Both the position numbers and the translations under genes were made by a program. A stretch of 64,000 bases of DNA from Sphingobium sp. (GTDB lineage: Bacteria > Pseudomonadota > Alphaproteobacteria > Sphingomonadales > Sphingomonadaceae), in the NCBI GenBank assembly GCA_017745115.1, contig JAGIAA010000006.1, positions 16,802-80,801 on the forward strand, read 5' to 3'. This document shows positions 1-9,003 of the stretch, in pieces. The notes under the pieces were generated by a model. That model was not told where the DNA came from. It did not search any database and saw only the letters and a list, made by a program, of their open reading frames with translations. Positions within the stretch are counted from its first letter, which is position 1; the number at the start of each line of letters is the position of its first letter.

Positions 1-665
1 AGGGTGTCATCGTCTCGATCACCGGCGGCGAGGACATGCGCCTCATGGAGGTCGACGAGGCCGCCAACTATATCCGCGAACTGGTCGATCCGGACGCGAA
101 CATCATCTGGGGCTCGGCGTTCAACGAAAGCCTCAACGGCAAGATCCGCGTGTCCGTCGTGGCGACCGGTATCGATGTCGAGGCCGCCGAAAGCGCGCCC
201 AAGAGCCAGCCCTTCCGCCTCGGCGAGATGGGCGCGGGCCTTGCTCGCCCGGTTCAGATGTCGCGCCCGGCGCTCGATCCCGCACCGATGCCTGCCGCGC
301 CCCGCCCGGAGGCCGCGCCGCTCGTCGACCTGCCGGCCGAGGACGACCTGCCTGCCCAGCATTTCATCGCGGCTGAGCCCGAGGACGAAAGCGATGAGCT
401 GACTCTCGAGCCGCCGGTTGTCGCGGCAACGTTCGACGACGCGGCGGGCGAGGACGAGCTGGTACTGCAGGAAATTGCGGAGCCGGTCGTGGAAGAGGTC
501 GCGCCCGAGCCGACACCCGCGCCGCGCTCGATGGGCGGGACGCTGTTCGAGCGCATGTCGCAGCTGGCCCGCGGCAATGCGCGCAGCGACGATGACGACG
601 ATAATGATCGCTCGCGCGGCGAATTCGAAGTCCCGCGCTTCCTCAATCGTCAGAATAACCAATAA
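1..665 (+). CDS. ftsZ: Cell division protein FtsZ, C-terminal part (5' end outside window)
   Basis: FtsZ is the tubulin-like GTPase that forms the division ring. Only the last 220 or so residues are present, read in the frame starting at base 3. The fragment opens in the C-terminal part of the globular domain ([19 protein letters not shown], then [10 protein letters not shown]), which matches alphaproteobacterial FtsZ. A long acidic, Pro/Ala-rich linker follows, as is usual in this class. The extreme C-terminus [12 protein letters not shown] resembles the conserved tail peptide that docks on FtsA and other partners. The gene ends with TAA at 663-665. The next gene begins 53 bp downstream on the same strand and may share the transcript. 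Confidence 0.95.
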   Translation, partial: GVIVSITGGEDMRLMEVDEAANYIRELVDPDANIIWGSAFNESLNGKIRVSVVATGIDVEAAESAPKSQPFRLGEMGAGLARPVQMSRPALDPAPMPAAPRPEAAPLVDLPAEDDLPAQHFIAAEPEDESDELTLEPPVVAATFDDAAGEDELVLQEIAEPVVEEVAPEPTPAPRSMGGTLFERMSQLARGNARSDDDDDNDRSRGEFEVPRFLNRQNNQ

Positions 666-718
666 GCGGCTGGCCGGGCGTCCACGAGGATGTCGGGGCG
701 GCGAAAGAGTAAGAACGC

Positions 719-2410
719 GTGAAACGGATCGCATGGATGACGGCGACGGCAATGCTGTTGCCGTCTGCCACCTTCTTCCCCGCCGTGGCCGAGGCCCAGT
801 CCGGTGCCGTCGTCCAGGCTCTGCCACCCGAGGCGGCAGTCGGACGGCTGAACAGCAATCTCGCCAAGCTTTCACGTAGCCCGCAGGATGTCGAGGCGTT
901 GCTGGGCGCCGCGCACGCCGCGCTGGATCTGGGCGACGTGCAGGCCGCCAACGGCTTCTTCACGCGCGCCAACCTGGTCAATCCCAACCTTCCGGCGGCC
1001 AAGCTCGGTCTCGCGATCGTCGAATTGGCGTTGAAGCAGCCGCAGGAAGCGGCCGCCAATTTCGACGCGGCCGAGCGTTTGGGCGCGACCGCCGAAACCT
1101 ATCTGGCCGACAGGGGCCTTGCCTATGATCTGACCGGGCAGCAGGCGAAGGCGCAGCGCGACTATCAGGCGGCGCTCCGCGCGAAGCCGGGCGATACGAA
1201 AGCCCGTACCCGCTACGCCGTCTCGCTGGGTATTTCCGGGAAGCTCACCGAAGCGGATCAGATGCTGGAACCTGTGCTGCGCGCCGGCGACAGGGAGGCC
1301 TGGCGCTTCCGGGCCTTCATCTACGCGATGAACGGCAAGATCTCCGATGCCCGCAAGATCACCCAGAGCGTCATGCCCAAAGGCCTGGCCGATGCGCTTG
1401 ACCCGTACATGGTTCGCACGCCGCTACTGACCCCTGAGCAAAAAGCCGCAGCCGCCCATTATGGCGACTTCCCTGCCAACGTCCTGCGCATGACGGCGCC
1501 GCGTGAGCAGGTGACCGTGGCCGCCGCGAATCCGCCGCCGGCCGTGGTCGAGCCGGCAAGGAAGGACGACGGCAAGAAATCCCGCAACAGCCGCGATCGC
1601 GACAAGACTGCCGCGCCGGTTGTGGTTGCAGCAGCGCCGACGCCGACTCCTGCCCCAGCGCCCAGCCGGATCGATCTCATTCCGCCACCTCCGCCGCTGC
1701 CCGAACCGGTGCAGGTGGCGCGCGCGGATCCGCCGCCTGTCCGGCCGCTGGTCAGCAATGCGCCGAGCGCAAGCTCGCGCACACCGATCGTGCAGCCATT
1801 GCCGCAACCGCAGGCGCAGGTCGTGGCGCCGCCCCTCCGGTCCACGACTGTGGCGCCGAGTGCGCCGACGCCGTCCAAGCCGTTCGTCCAGCCCGCACCG
1901 AGCCAGCCAGCCCCGAGCCAACCCAAGGCCGCAGCCGAGCGCACGCTGGCGTCGGCGCTGTCATCGCTGACCGTGCCGGATGCCGAGAGGAGCAGCGCTG
2001 CCCAGGTCGTCGACCTGAACGCGGTCGCCAAGGCGAAGGCCGACAAGGCCAAGAAGGATGCCGAAGCCAAGGCCAAGGCCGAGAAGGAAGCCAAGGCAAA
2101 GGCGGAAGCCGAGCTCAAGAAGAAGCTCAAAGACAATCCCTCGCGCATCTGGGTGCAGATCGCGGCGGGCAAGAACGAGAGCGCGCTCGCCTTCGATCTT
2201 CGGCGTTTCCGCAAAACCTATGCCGACGCCATCGGCGAGGAAGGCGGCTGGTCCGCCGACTGGGGCGCGACCAACCGCCTGCTGATCGGTCCCTACAAGA
2301 AGGAAGAGAGCGCCAAGAAGGTCGTTTCCGCCATCAAGAAATCGGGCGGCGACGCCTTCATCTGGGAGAGCGAGGCCGGCGAGGAAGTCAGGAAAATCGG
2401 CGCGAAGTGA
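719..2410 (+). CDS. TPR/SPOR-domain exported protein
   Basis: This 563-residue protein starts at a GTG and has a signal peptide ending near AVAEAQS. The N-terminal third is a set of TPR-like helical repeats (residues about 40-220, with the pattern A..LG....A...F..A). A low-complexity Pro/Ala-rich linker follows, then a Lys/Ala/Glu-rich stretch predicted to be helical (about 440-480). The C-terminal 75 residues (IWVQIAAGKN ... LLIGPYKKEESAKKVV) form a SPOR domain, which binds denuded septal peptidoglycan. Position next to ftsZ supports a role at the division site, but that is inference. No perfect Shine-Dalgarno sequence precedes the GTG; the best candidate is the GAAAGAG just upstream. Confidence 0.85.
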   Translation: MKRIAWMTATAMLLPSATFFPAVAEAQSGAVVQALPPEAAVGRLNSNLAKLSRSPQDVEALLGAAHAALDLGDVQAANGFFTRANLVNPNLPAAKLGLAIVELALKQPQEAAANFDAAERLGATAETYLADRGLAYDLTGQQAKAQRDYQAALRAKPGDTKARTRYAVSLGISGKLTEADQMLEPVLRAGDREAWRFRAFIYAMNGKISDARKITQSVMPKGLADALDPYMVRTPLLTPEQKAAAAHYGDFPANVLRMTAPREQVTVAAANPPPAVVEPARKDDGKKSRNSRDRDKTAAPVVVAAAPTPTPAPAPSRIDLIPPPPPLPEPVQVARADPPPVRPLVSNAPSASSRTPIVQPLPQPQAQVVAPPLRSTTVAPSAPTPSKPFVQPAPSQPAPSQPKAAAERTLASALSSLTVPDAERSSAAQVVDLNAVAKAKADKAKKDAEAKAKAEKEAKAKAEAELKKKLKDNPSRIWVQIAAGKNESALAFDLRRFRKTYADAIGEEGGWSADWGATNRLLIGPYKKEESAKKVVSAIKKSGGDAFIWESEAGEEVRKIGAK

Positions 2411-2584
2411 TGGCCTGAAAAATTGGCTGTCCTACAGTTCCCGGAACATGCCATATGCCGCCAGCATGCCGCTCCCTCTCAAACTTCCGCTCCCGCAACT
2501 GCTGATCGACTGGGGCGATCAAGGATCTTCTGTTGATCGAGGGGATTTTTCTCCCCCGCGGAACCTTCACAACCTTTCGGCACA

Positions 2585-3772
2585 ATGGGGCTGAATTTCG
2601 TGACGAAGCTCGCTCCCTATGCCTGCGATCCGGCGAACAGTAGCGGCCGTCTCCATGCCGAGGCGAGCGGCGAACAACGCGGACCGCGCGACGCCTTCCA
2701 GCGCGACCGCGACCGCATCATCCATTCGATCAGCTTCCGGCGTCTGAGGCACAAGACCCAGGTCTTCATCGCGCCCGATGGCGATCATTATCGCGTGCGC
2801 CTGACGCACAGCCTAGAGGTCGCGCAAATCGGCCGCGCGATTGCCCGCACGCTGGGGCTCAACGAGGACCTCACCGAAGGTCTTTGTCTGGCCCACGATA
2901 TCGGGCATCCGCCGTTCGGCCATGCCGGCGAGGATGCGCTCAAGGAGGCTCTCGCGACTTATGGCGGCTTCGATCATAACGCGCACTGCATCCGCACGCT
3001 GACCTTGCTCGAAAATGCCTACCCGACCTTTCCCGGACTCAATCTCACATGGGAAATGCTGGAAGGCCTCGCCAAGCATAATGGTCCGGTGACGGCACCG
3101 AACTGGGCGATGCGGGAGGCGGACGCCGCCTATCCGATGGAACTCTCGAGCTGGCCGTCGCTCGAGGCGCAGGTTGCCGCGCTCGCCGACGACATCGCCT
3201 ATGACAATCACGACATCGACGATGGCCTGCGCGCCGGCATTCTCTCGCTCGATCAGATTTTGACCGTCCCGCTGGTGGCGCGCTGCTGGGACCGGGTCCG
3301 CGAGAGATTTCCCGATGTGCCGACCGAGCGGCTGTTGCGGGAGCTCGTCCGCGAGCAGATTGGCGTGATGGTCAACGATCTGCTCGAAACGACGGGCGCG
3401 AATCTCGCCGACATGGGCCTGGCGCAAGCAGGTGTGCAGGCGATCCGCGACGCAGGGCGGCCCGTCGCCGGCTTTTCCGATGAAATGCGGGAGGCCGAGC
3501 GCACGCTCAAGGGCTTCATGTATGCCAATCTCTATTATCATCCGTGGCAGCTGGAGGCTGCGGAGCGTGCCAGAATCGTCGTCGCCGACCTGTTCGAGGC
3601 TTATCACGACGAGCCTGCCCTGATGGGCGAGGGCTGGACCGAAAGCTGCTCGCACGAAGAACCCATGCGCAGCCGTCATATTGCAGACTATATTGCCGGC
3701 ATGACGGACCGCTTTGCCGAGCGCGCGCATCGCGGCATCTTCGGCAACAAGCTCGACCGACGGGTGCATTGA
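2585..3772 (+). CDS. dgt: dGTPase-like HD-domain triphosphohydrolase
   Basis: This 395-residue protein belongs to the deoxyguanosinetriphosphate triphosphohydrolase-like family, which cleaves dNTPs to the deoxynucleoside and triphosphate. The HD-domain metal ligands are visible: H in [12 protein letters not shown] in [16 protein letters not shown] and D in [13 protein letters not shown]. The N-terminal [20 protein letters not shown] is the family's usual substrate-contact block. An in-frame GTG at 2600 gives an N-terminus ([11 protein letters not shown]) closer to relatives and has TGGGG upstream, so the start could be 15 bp later. The 174 bp before it contain no gene that I can support. Confidence 0.92.
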   Translation: MGLNFVTKLAPYACDPANSSGRLHAEASGEQRGPRDAFQRDRDRIIHSISFRRLRHKTQVFIAPDGDHYRVRLTHSLEVAQIGRAIARTLGLNEDLTEGLCLAHDIGHPPFGHAGEDALKEALATYGGFDHNAHCIRTLTLLENAYPTFPGLNLTWEMLEGLAKHNGPVTAPNWAMREADAAYPMELSSWPSLEAQVAALADDIAYDNHDIDDGLRAGILSLDQILTVPLVARCWDRVRERFPDVPTERLLRELVREQIGVMVNDLLETTGANLADMGLAQAGVQAIRDAGRPVAGFSDEMREAERTLKGFMYANLYYHPWQLEAAERARIVVADLFEAYHDEPALMGEGWTESCSHEEPMRSRHIADYIAGMTDRFAERAHRGIFGNKLDRRVH

Positions 3773-3796
3773 CCCGAGCGAGGCAAGGAGGACGGG

Positions 3797-4318
3797 ATGC
3801 CTGAAGACCTGCAGCAATGGATTGGCCCGGTTCTGGCCATCGCAGTGGGCCTGGTCGTGCTGACGCTACGCATGCGCAAGATGCAGCAGGCACGCCCTCT
3901 CAAAGTCGAGCGGTTATGGATGTTGCCGGCCTTTTATGGGGCCGTGGCGATCGCGCTCTACGTCACCCATCCGCCGCAGGGCATGGTCTGGATCTATGCG
4001 CTGACGGCGCTCGCCGTGGGACTCACACTCGGCTGGATTCGCGGGAAGCTGATGGCCATCCATGTCGATCCGGAGACGCATGAGGTCAGCCAGCAAGGGT
4101 CGCGGCTGGCGATGCTCTTCATCGTGGTGCTCGTCATCCTTCGGTTCACGGCGCGTGCGTTCATGGGCAACGGTGCCGACGTCGATCCCACGGTCATGTT
4201 CGCGACCACGGACGTCCTGCTCGCCTTCGGCTTTGGGTTCATCGGGGCGCAAAGGCTGGAGATGGGCATGCGTGCCAGGGAATTGCTGGCCGAAGCGCGG
4301 GCGAGGCGCGGCGCATGA
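3797..4318 (+). CDS. CcdC-like integral membrane protein (DUF1453)
   Basis: This is a 173-residue multi-pass membrane protein. Hydrophobic segments lie near residues 8-24, 44-60, 64-82, 107-124 and 135-152. The basic MRKMQQARPL between the first two is typical of the CcdC/DUF1453 family, whose founding member is linked to cytochrome c biogenesis in Bacillus. The function in proteobacteria is not established. A strong AAGGAGG at 3785-3791 is well placed for the ATG at 3797. The stop overlaps the next start (ATGA at 4315-4318), so it is translationally coupled to the methyltransferase. Confidence 0.7.
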   Translation: MPEDLQQWIGPVLAIAVGLVVLTLRMRKMQQARPLKVERLWMLPAFYGAVAIALYVTHPPQGMVWIYALTALAVGLTLGWIRGKLMAIHVDPETHEVSQQGSRLAMLFIVVLVILRFTARAFMGNGADVDPTVMFATTDVLLAFGFGFIGAQRLEMGMRARELLAEARARRGA

Positions 4319-4971
4319 CGGATACGCCAAAGCCTTGGCTGGCGGGTGAGGCGGCGAACGAGTCCGACAAGCGACATGCGCCCGCGACATTGCGCAATCG
4401 CGATGCGATCGTGGACGTGCTGCGCGATGCGCTGCCCGGACGCGGGACGGTCCTCGAAGTGGCGAGTGGATCGGGCGAGCACGCCGTCCATTTCGCCCGG
4501 GCCTTTCCCGCGCTCGATTGGCAGCCCAGCGATCCCGATCCGGCCGCGCTGCGCTCCATCGCGGCTCATGCGGACGATGCCGACCTCATGAATGTCGCGC
4601 CGCCGGTCATGATCGATGCGAGCGATGACGATTGGCCGCTGGACAGAGCGGATGCGGTTCTCTGCATCAACATGGTTCACATCAGCCCGTGGGAGGCGAC
4701 GCTCGGATTGCTGCGTGGCGCGGCGAAGCTGCTGCCGCCGGACGGCCTGCTGTATCTTTACGGGCCCTATATCCGGCAGGACGTCGAGACCGCGGCGAGC
4801 AATCTGGCTTTCGACCAGTCGCTGAAGGGCGGGAACCCTGCCTGGGGCCTGAGGGATGTGGCGGATGTCGAGGCGGCGGCAGAGGAGCGCGGCTTCCGGC
4901 TCGAAGCCATCGTGCCGATGCCGGCGAACAATATCAGCCTGATCTTCCGGAGCGGTCCTCGTCAGGACTGA
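4315..4971 (+). CDS. DUF938 SAM-dependent methyltransferase
   Basis: This 218-residue protein has a class I methyltransferase fold. The SAM-binding motif I is VLEVASGSGEHAVHFA, and the acidic residue of the next strand follows in WQPSDPDP. The set PWLAGEAANESDKRHAPATL, INMVHISPWEAT and LYGPYI is diagnostic of the DUF938 family. Its substrate is unknown. The start codon overlaps the stop of the upstream membrane protein gene. The 3' end overlaps the convergent permease gene by about 38 bp. Confidence 0.85.
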   Translation: MTDTPKPWLAGEAANESDKRHAPATLRNRDAIVDVLRDALPGRGTVLEVASGSGEHAVHFARAFPALDWQPSDPDPAALRSIAAHADDADLMNVAPPVMIDASDDDWPLDRADAVLCINMVHISPWEATLGLLRGAAKLLPPDGLLYLYGPYIRQDVETAASNLAFDQSLKGGNPAWGLRDVADVEAAAEERGFRLEAIVPMPANNISLIFRSGPRQD

Positions 4972-5878
4972 CACTGCCGGCGCTGCGGCGGACATGCTCA
5001 CGCCAGGCAATGTAGAGCCCGGCCGCCGCGATCATGGCCGCGCCCGCCCAGCTGGCCAGGCCCGGCCAGCTGCCCCAGAAGATCCAGCCCGCCGCGGTTG
5101 CCCAGACGAGTTGGCTGTAATCCATGGGGATCACGATGGAGACGGGCGCAAAGCGCAGCGCGAAGGTCATCAGCAGCTGTGCCGCCCCACCGGTGACGCC
5201 GAGCAGGACCAGCAGAAACCATTGCTCTGCCGTGTGGGCCGTCCCGGAGGTCAAGGCGAGCGCGCCGAGCGGCGGCAGCGAAATGGTCGTGAACCAGAAC
5301 ACGATGGTCGGCGCCTGCTCGGACTTGTTGAGGTCGCGCAGGACGATCGAGATGATCGCGGTTATGAAGGCGCCCGCAAGCGCGACGAGGACCCCGAAGC
5401 TGGCAAGGTTCTGTGCATCGGGGTGGGCCATGATGATGACGCCGACAAAACCCAGAGCCACCGCGCTCCAGCGGTGGATGCCGATATGCTCGCGCAGGAC
5501 GATGGCGGACAGGATCGTCGCGAAGATCGGCATGGTGAAGGCGATGGAGGTCGATTCCGCGAGCGGCAGCAGCGCCACCGCTCCGAAATTCAGGATCATG
5601 CCGATCATGCCGAGGATCGAGCGCGAAATGTGCATGCCGATGCGCTGTGTCTTGACCGCCGCCGGGCCCATGGTCGCGATGAGCCATGCGGCCGCCACGG
5701 GCCAGGCGAAGAGCTGGCGATAGAAGACGATCTCGGGAATGCCGACATGCCGATCGGACAGAAGCTTGCCGCACACATAGGTCGAAGCGAGCATCAGCAT
5801 GGCGGCGAGGCGCAGGCCGATGGCGAGCATCGGCCGATCATGGCGGCCGTCGTGACTGGTGGCCGCTCCTGGCGTCAT
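4934..5878 (-). CDS. EamA/DMT-family permease
   Basis: This 314-residue protein has about ten hydrophobic segments arranged as two EamA repeats (first half ASTYVCGKLL..., second half FGVLVALAGAFITAIISIVL...). The drug/metabolite transporter superfamily exports small molecules; the substrate cannot be read from the sequence. The start ATG (5876-5878) overlaps the stop of the upstream rarD-like gene (ATGA), so the two permeases form one operon. The C-terminus overlaps the convergent DUF938 gene. Confidence 0.88.
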   Translation of the reverse strand: MTPGAATSHDGRHDRPMLAIGLRLAAMLMLASTYVCGKLLSDRHVGIPEIVFYRQLFAWPVAAAWLIATMGPAAVKTQRIGMHISRSILGMIGMILNFGAVALLPLAESTSIAFTMPIFATILSAIVLREHIGIHRWSAVALGFVGVIIMAHPDAQNLASFGVLVALAGAFITAIISIVLRDLNKSEQAPTIVFWFTTISLPPLGALALTSGTAHTAEQWFLLVLLGVTGGAAQLLMTFALRFAPVSIVIPMDYSQLVWATAAGWIFWGSWPGLASWAGAAMIAAAGLYIAWREHVRRSAGSVSPDEDRSGRSG

Positions 5879-6792
5879 GGTACCGTTCGCTTCATGGCGC
5901 GTAAGCTGTCCGCCACGAATAGCGCAAGCGCAAGCCAGATGAGCCCGAAGCTTGCGAGGCGAGCCATGGAGAGGGGTTCGTTGAACAGGAAATAGCCGGC
6001 GAGGAACTGCAGCGAGGGCGCAATATACTGCAGCAGGCCGAGTGTGACCATCGGCAGGCGCCGCGCAGCGCCTGCGAACAGGAGAAGCGGAACCGAAGTG
6101 ACGGCGCCCGTGCCGATCAGCAAAGCCGTTTCGACGCCGTCGCGGCCGAAGGACAGGGTGCCTGCCATACCGAACCAGATCAGCGCCGCCAACGCAGGCG
6201 GCGCGAGCACCAATGTCTCCACAGCGAGGCCGACGGCGGCAGGGACGGGCGTCAGCTTGCGGACCAGGCCATAGAGCGCAAAGCTCACGGCCAGCGTGAC
6301 GCTGATCCAGAGCGTCTGCAGCTCGCCCGCGGCGAGTACGGCAACCCCGAGCGCCGCGATCGCCACGGCGACAAGCTGCGCGCGCCGTAGCCGCTCATGC
6401 AGGAAGACCATGCCGAGCAGGATGTTGACCAGCGGATTGAGGAAGTAGCCCAGGCTTCCGGCCAGGACATGCGCGTTGTAGATCGCCCAGATGTAGACGA
6501 GCCAGTTGACCGCAATCAGCACCGCACTGATCGTCAATGCGCCCAGGATGCGCGGCTGACGGAGCGCCGCGACGAAGTTCGGGAAGAGGCGCACCGCCAC
6601 CAGAACGACGGCGAGAAAGACGACCGACCAGATCACCCGGTGCGCGACGACCTCGACGGGTCCCACCGTTGGGAAGAGCTTGAAGTAAAGCGGCAGCAGG
6701 CCCCACAGCCCATAGGCCGCGATGCCGTTGAAAAGGCCCGTACGGTGCGTCGCGCGCGCTTCGGCTTCGTGAAGTGGCAGCGGCGCGTTCAT
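5875..6792 (-). CDS. rarD: RarD-type EamA permease
   Basis: A protein of about 305 residues with ten predicted membrane helices, of the RarD family (GIAAYGLWGLLPLYFKL near the N-terminus, then EVVAHRVIWS). RarD proteins belong to the DMT superfamily and were first linked to chloramphenicol sensitivity; the natural substrate is unknown. The frame is open further upstream to a TTG at 6861, and another ATG lies at 6807. I chose the ATG at 6792 because it leaves about 22 residues before the first helix, as in relatives. None of the candidates has a clear Shine-Dalgarno sequence. Confidence 0.85.
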   Translation of the reverse strand: MNAPLPLHEAEARATHRTGLFNGIAAYGLWGLLPLYFKLFPTVGPVEVVAHRVIWSVVFLAVVLVAVRLFPNFVAALRQPRILGALTISAVLIAVNWLVYIWAIYNAHVLAGSLGYFLNPLVNILLGMVFLHERLRRAQLVAVAIAALGVAVLAAGELQTLWISVTLAVSFALYGLVRKLTPVPAAVGLAVETLVLAPPALAALIWFGMAGTLSFGRDGVETALLIGTGAVTSVPLLLFAGAARRLPMVTLGLLQYIAPSLQFLAGYFLFNEPLSMARLASFGLIWLALALFVADSLRAMKRTVP

Positions 6793-6921
6793 GGGCGGGA
6801 GGAGCATGGCCCGAGCATGGCTTGCCCATGGCGGGCGAGGCACGGCTTGGCAAGGCGCCAAATAGGACAGCGGACTTTGATGCCCTCACTTTTCGGGTCC
6901 GTCCGATGACACCAGAAACAA

Positions 6922-6950
6922 AAAGGGCGCCCGGAAGCCGGACGCCCTTT
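6922..6950 (-). terminator. Rho-independent terminator of the beta-barrel gene
   Basis: A 13-bp stem with one mismatch and a 3-nt loop is followed, on the minus strand, by CTTTTTGTTTC. It sits about 20 bp downstream of the beta-barrel gene stop codon and would end that transcript. Confidence 0.85.
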
Positions 6951-6972
6951 CTCCCACGATCCTACCCGGACG

Positions 6973-7716
6973 TCAGAAGCGGATGCGCAGACCGGCGGTC
7001 AACGTGCTGGTCTTCACGTCGTCGAGCTTGGTGCCGTAACCGCCGCCGTCGTTGATGGTGACGCCACTGCCCTGGCGATAACGATAGTCGGCCGTCAGGC
7101 TGATCTTCTTGGCAAGGTCGAAGGCCACGCCGGCGCCGAGCTGCCAGGCGAAGCGGGCCTCGCCCTCGCCATCGACTTCGTAGCCGATGACGCCGACACC
7201 ACCGCCGGCATAAGGCGTGATGCCCTTGCCGACCGGCAGGTCGAGCCAGAGATTGGCAATGGCGCTAAGCTGGCGTGCACGGGCGCCGTCATAGGTGAAG
7301 GTGTTGCCGGAGCCGCCACAGCTCGCGGCCTCGAGATAGTCACACACGTCGGCGCGATCGGACGCAGTGAGCGTGACGGCCGAACCATTGACGCTGTTCA
7401 GCGTGACGGCCGATGCCTTGTTACGGCTATAGGAGACTTCCACGTCAGCGCGGACCGTGCCGAAGTCATAACCGATGGCGCCGCCGAACGCGAAAGCGCT
7501 GTCGAGATCGAACTTGAAGTTGAGCGTATCGCTCGAGCCGGTGCCGCCGAAGGTGCCCGCGGGTGCGAAGTAGGTGACGTTGAGATCGTTCACCTTAGCC
7601 ATCCCGGCATTCAGCGAAACGTAGAAGCCGGTGTCGTCCGCGTCGTCCTGCGCAAGCGAGGGTGCCGCGGCGGAAATGGCGATCAGAGCTGCCGCCGCAC
7701 GAAGAATATGTCGCAT
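6973..7716 (-). CDS. Outer-membrane beta-barrel protein (OmpA/OprF-like porin fold)
   Basis: A 247-residue protein with a signal peptide (MRHILRAAAALIAISAAAPSLAQ). It continues as alternating amphipathic strands (GFYVSLNAGMAKV, FAFGGAIGYDFGTVRADVEVSYSR, ITPYAGGGVGVIGYEV) and ends in an aromatic residue (TAGLRIRF), the usual beta-barrel signature. It resembles the small outer-membrane beta-barrel family (OMP_b-brl). I use the ATG at 7716 because the signal peptide begins there; a GTG four codons upstream is in frame. A terminator follows. It is divergent from the LuxR-type gene. Confidence 0.85.
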   Translation of the reverse strand: MRHILRAAAALIAISAAAPSLAQDDADDTGFYVSLNAGMAKVNDLNVTYFAPAGTFGGTGSSDTLNFKFDLDSAFAFGGAIGYDFGTVRADVEVSYSRNKASAVTLNSVNGSAVTLTASDRADVCDYLEAASCGGSGNTFTYDGARARQLSAIANLWLDLPVGKGITPYAGGGVGVIGYEVDGEGEARFAWQLGAGVAFDLAKKISLTADYRYRQGSGVTINDGGGYGTKLDDVKTSTLTAGLRIRF

Positions 7717-7820
7717 TGTGTACCCCACTAAGTCACTGAGTTGATAAATGTTATTTTGACGGGGGGCTTCCTACCGGATAGCGCGAACGCGCCTTCACCC
7801 GTTTGGGTGAAAGTACGCGT

Positions 7821-8891
7821 GTGTGGGAGCGGGTGTTGCAGGAAGGACTCATCGACGCCGTCTACGAGGCGGGCGTCATGCCGGAGCGTTGGCCGGCGCT
7901 TCTGGAACGGCTGGCGTCTTCCTATGGGTCGAAGGGCTGTATTCTGCTCGCTTCGGCCAATTTCGGCGAGCGCTGGCTGACCTCTCCGGGCATCGCGGAT
8001 TTGATGGATGCGTTCGTCTCCGGTGGCTGGATGGAACAGAATAGCCGGGTAACGCGGCTGCTTGCTGCCCAGCCTTATGCCGGCTTTCGGACGGATCGGG
8101 ATGTCCACTCGGCCGAAGAAATCGCCACGCTGCCGATGTACAGGGATTTCCTGACGCCCAATGGGCTAGAGGCTGGCGCAGCGACCCTCGTCGCGGGAGC
8201 AAGCGGCGATGGCATCATCCTGACCTTCGAAGGGTTTCGCGATGATGCGAGCGCGCGGACTGCCATGCCGTTGCTCGATGAGCTGCGGCCCCACCTCGCG
8301 CGCGCCGCGACACTGTCGGCGCGCCTGCAGCTCGACCGCGCGAAGGCGGCCGTGGCCACGTTGGAATCGCTCGGCACACCCGCCGCGATGCTGGACGCGA
8401 GCGGCCGCCCGCGCGCGATGAATGCGCCATTCGAGGCGCTTTTGGGTGAGCTTCTGACCGACACGCCAAACGGCCTGCGCCTGTTCGACCGGACGGCGGA
8501 CTTGCTGTTCCGGCGGGCCATAGCGACACGAGATATGGATGGTGCGTCGATCCCGCTCGGCCGGGATGCAGCCGAACCCGCAGCCCTGCACCTTATCCCG
8601 GTACGCGGTGATGCGCGCGATGTGTTTAACGGCATCGGCACACTCGCGGTGGTCGCACAAGCGCGGACGGATCGGGCGCCGGAGGTTGATCTGCTGCAGC
8701 TGATGTTCGACCTAACGCCAGCGGAAGCGCACACGGCCCGGCAGGTAGCGCTCGGCAAGTCGACGCGCGAGATTGCGGCCGACCTGGGGAAGGGCATGGA
8801 GACCGTCCGCTCGCAGCTTAAGGCGGCGTTGCTCAAGACCGGATCGCAGCGGCAATCCGAACTGGCGGTTCTCCTCAGCCGTCTCGCCTGA
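7821..8891 (+). CDS. LuxR-family HTH transcriptional regulator
   Basis: A protein of about 356 residues. The C-terminal 60 residues are a LuxR/GerE helix-turn-helix (LTPAEAHTARQVALGKSTREIA, then GKGMETVRSQLKAALLKTGS). The N-terminal part (MPERWPALLERLAS..GSKGCILL) looks like the uncharacterised sensory region common in sphingomonad LuxR proteins and is not an obvious autoinducer or receiver domain. An in-frame TTG exists at 7803; the GTG at 7821 has GTGAAAG upstream and better spacing. It is divergent from the beta-barrel gene, which it might regulate (inference). Confidence 0.85.
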   Translation: MWERVLQEGLIDAVYEAGVMPERWPALLERLASSYGSKGCILLASANFGERWLTSPGIADLMDAFVSGGWMEQNSRVTRLLAAQPYAGFRTDRDVHSAEEIATLPMYRDFLTPNGLEAGAATLVAGASGDGIILTFEGFRDDASARTAMPLLDELRPHLARAATLSARLQLDRAKAAVATLESLGTPAAMLDASGRPRAMNAPFEALLGELLTDTPNGLRLFDRTADLLFRRAIATRDMDGASIPLGRDAAEPAALHLIPVRGDARDVFNGIGTLAVVAQARTDRAPEVDLLQLMFDLTPAEAHTARQVALGKSTREIAADLGKGMETVRSQLKAALLKTGSQRQSELAVLLSRLA

Positions 8892-9003
8892 GGGTTGTTC
8901 ACCCAGCCGCTTTTCGTTCCGTAACAGCGGCGTGTTTGCCAGCAGGTTCCGTTTGGCGAGGGGTGCGGAACATAGTAGCCATCGCCAAAAGGGAGGATGA
9001 TCG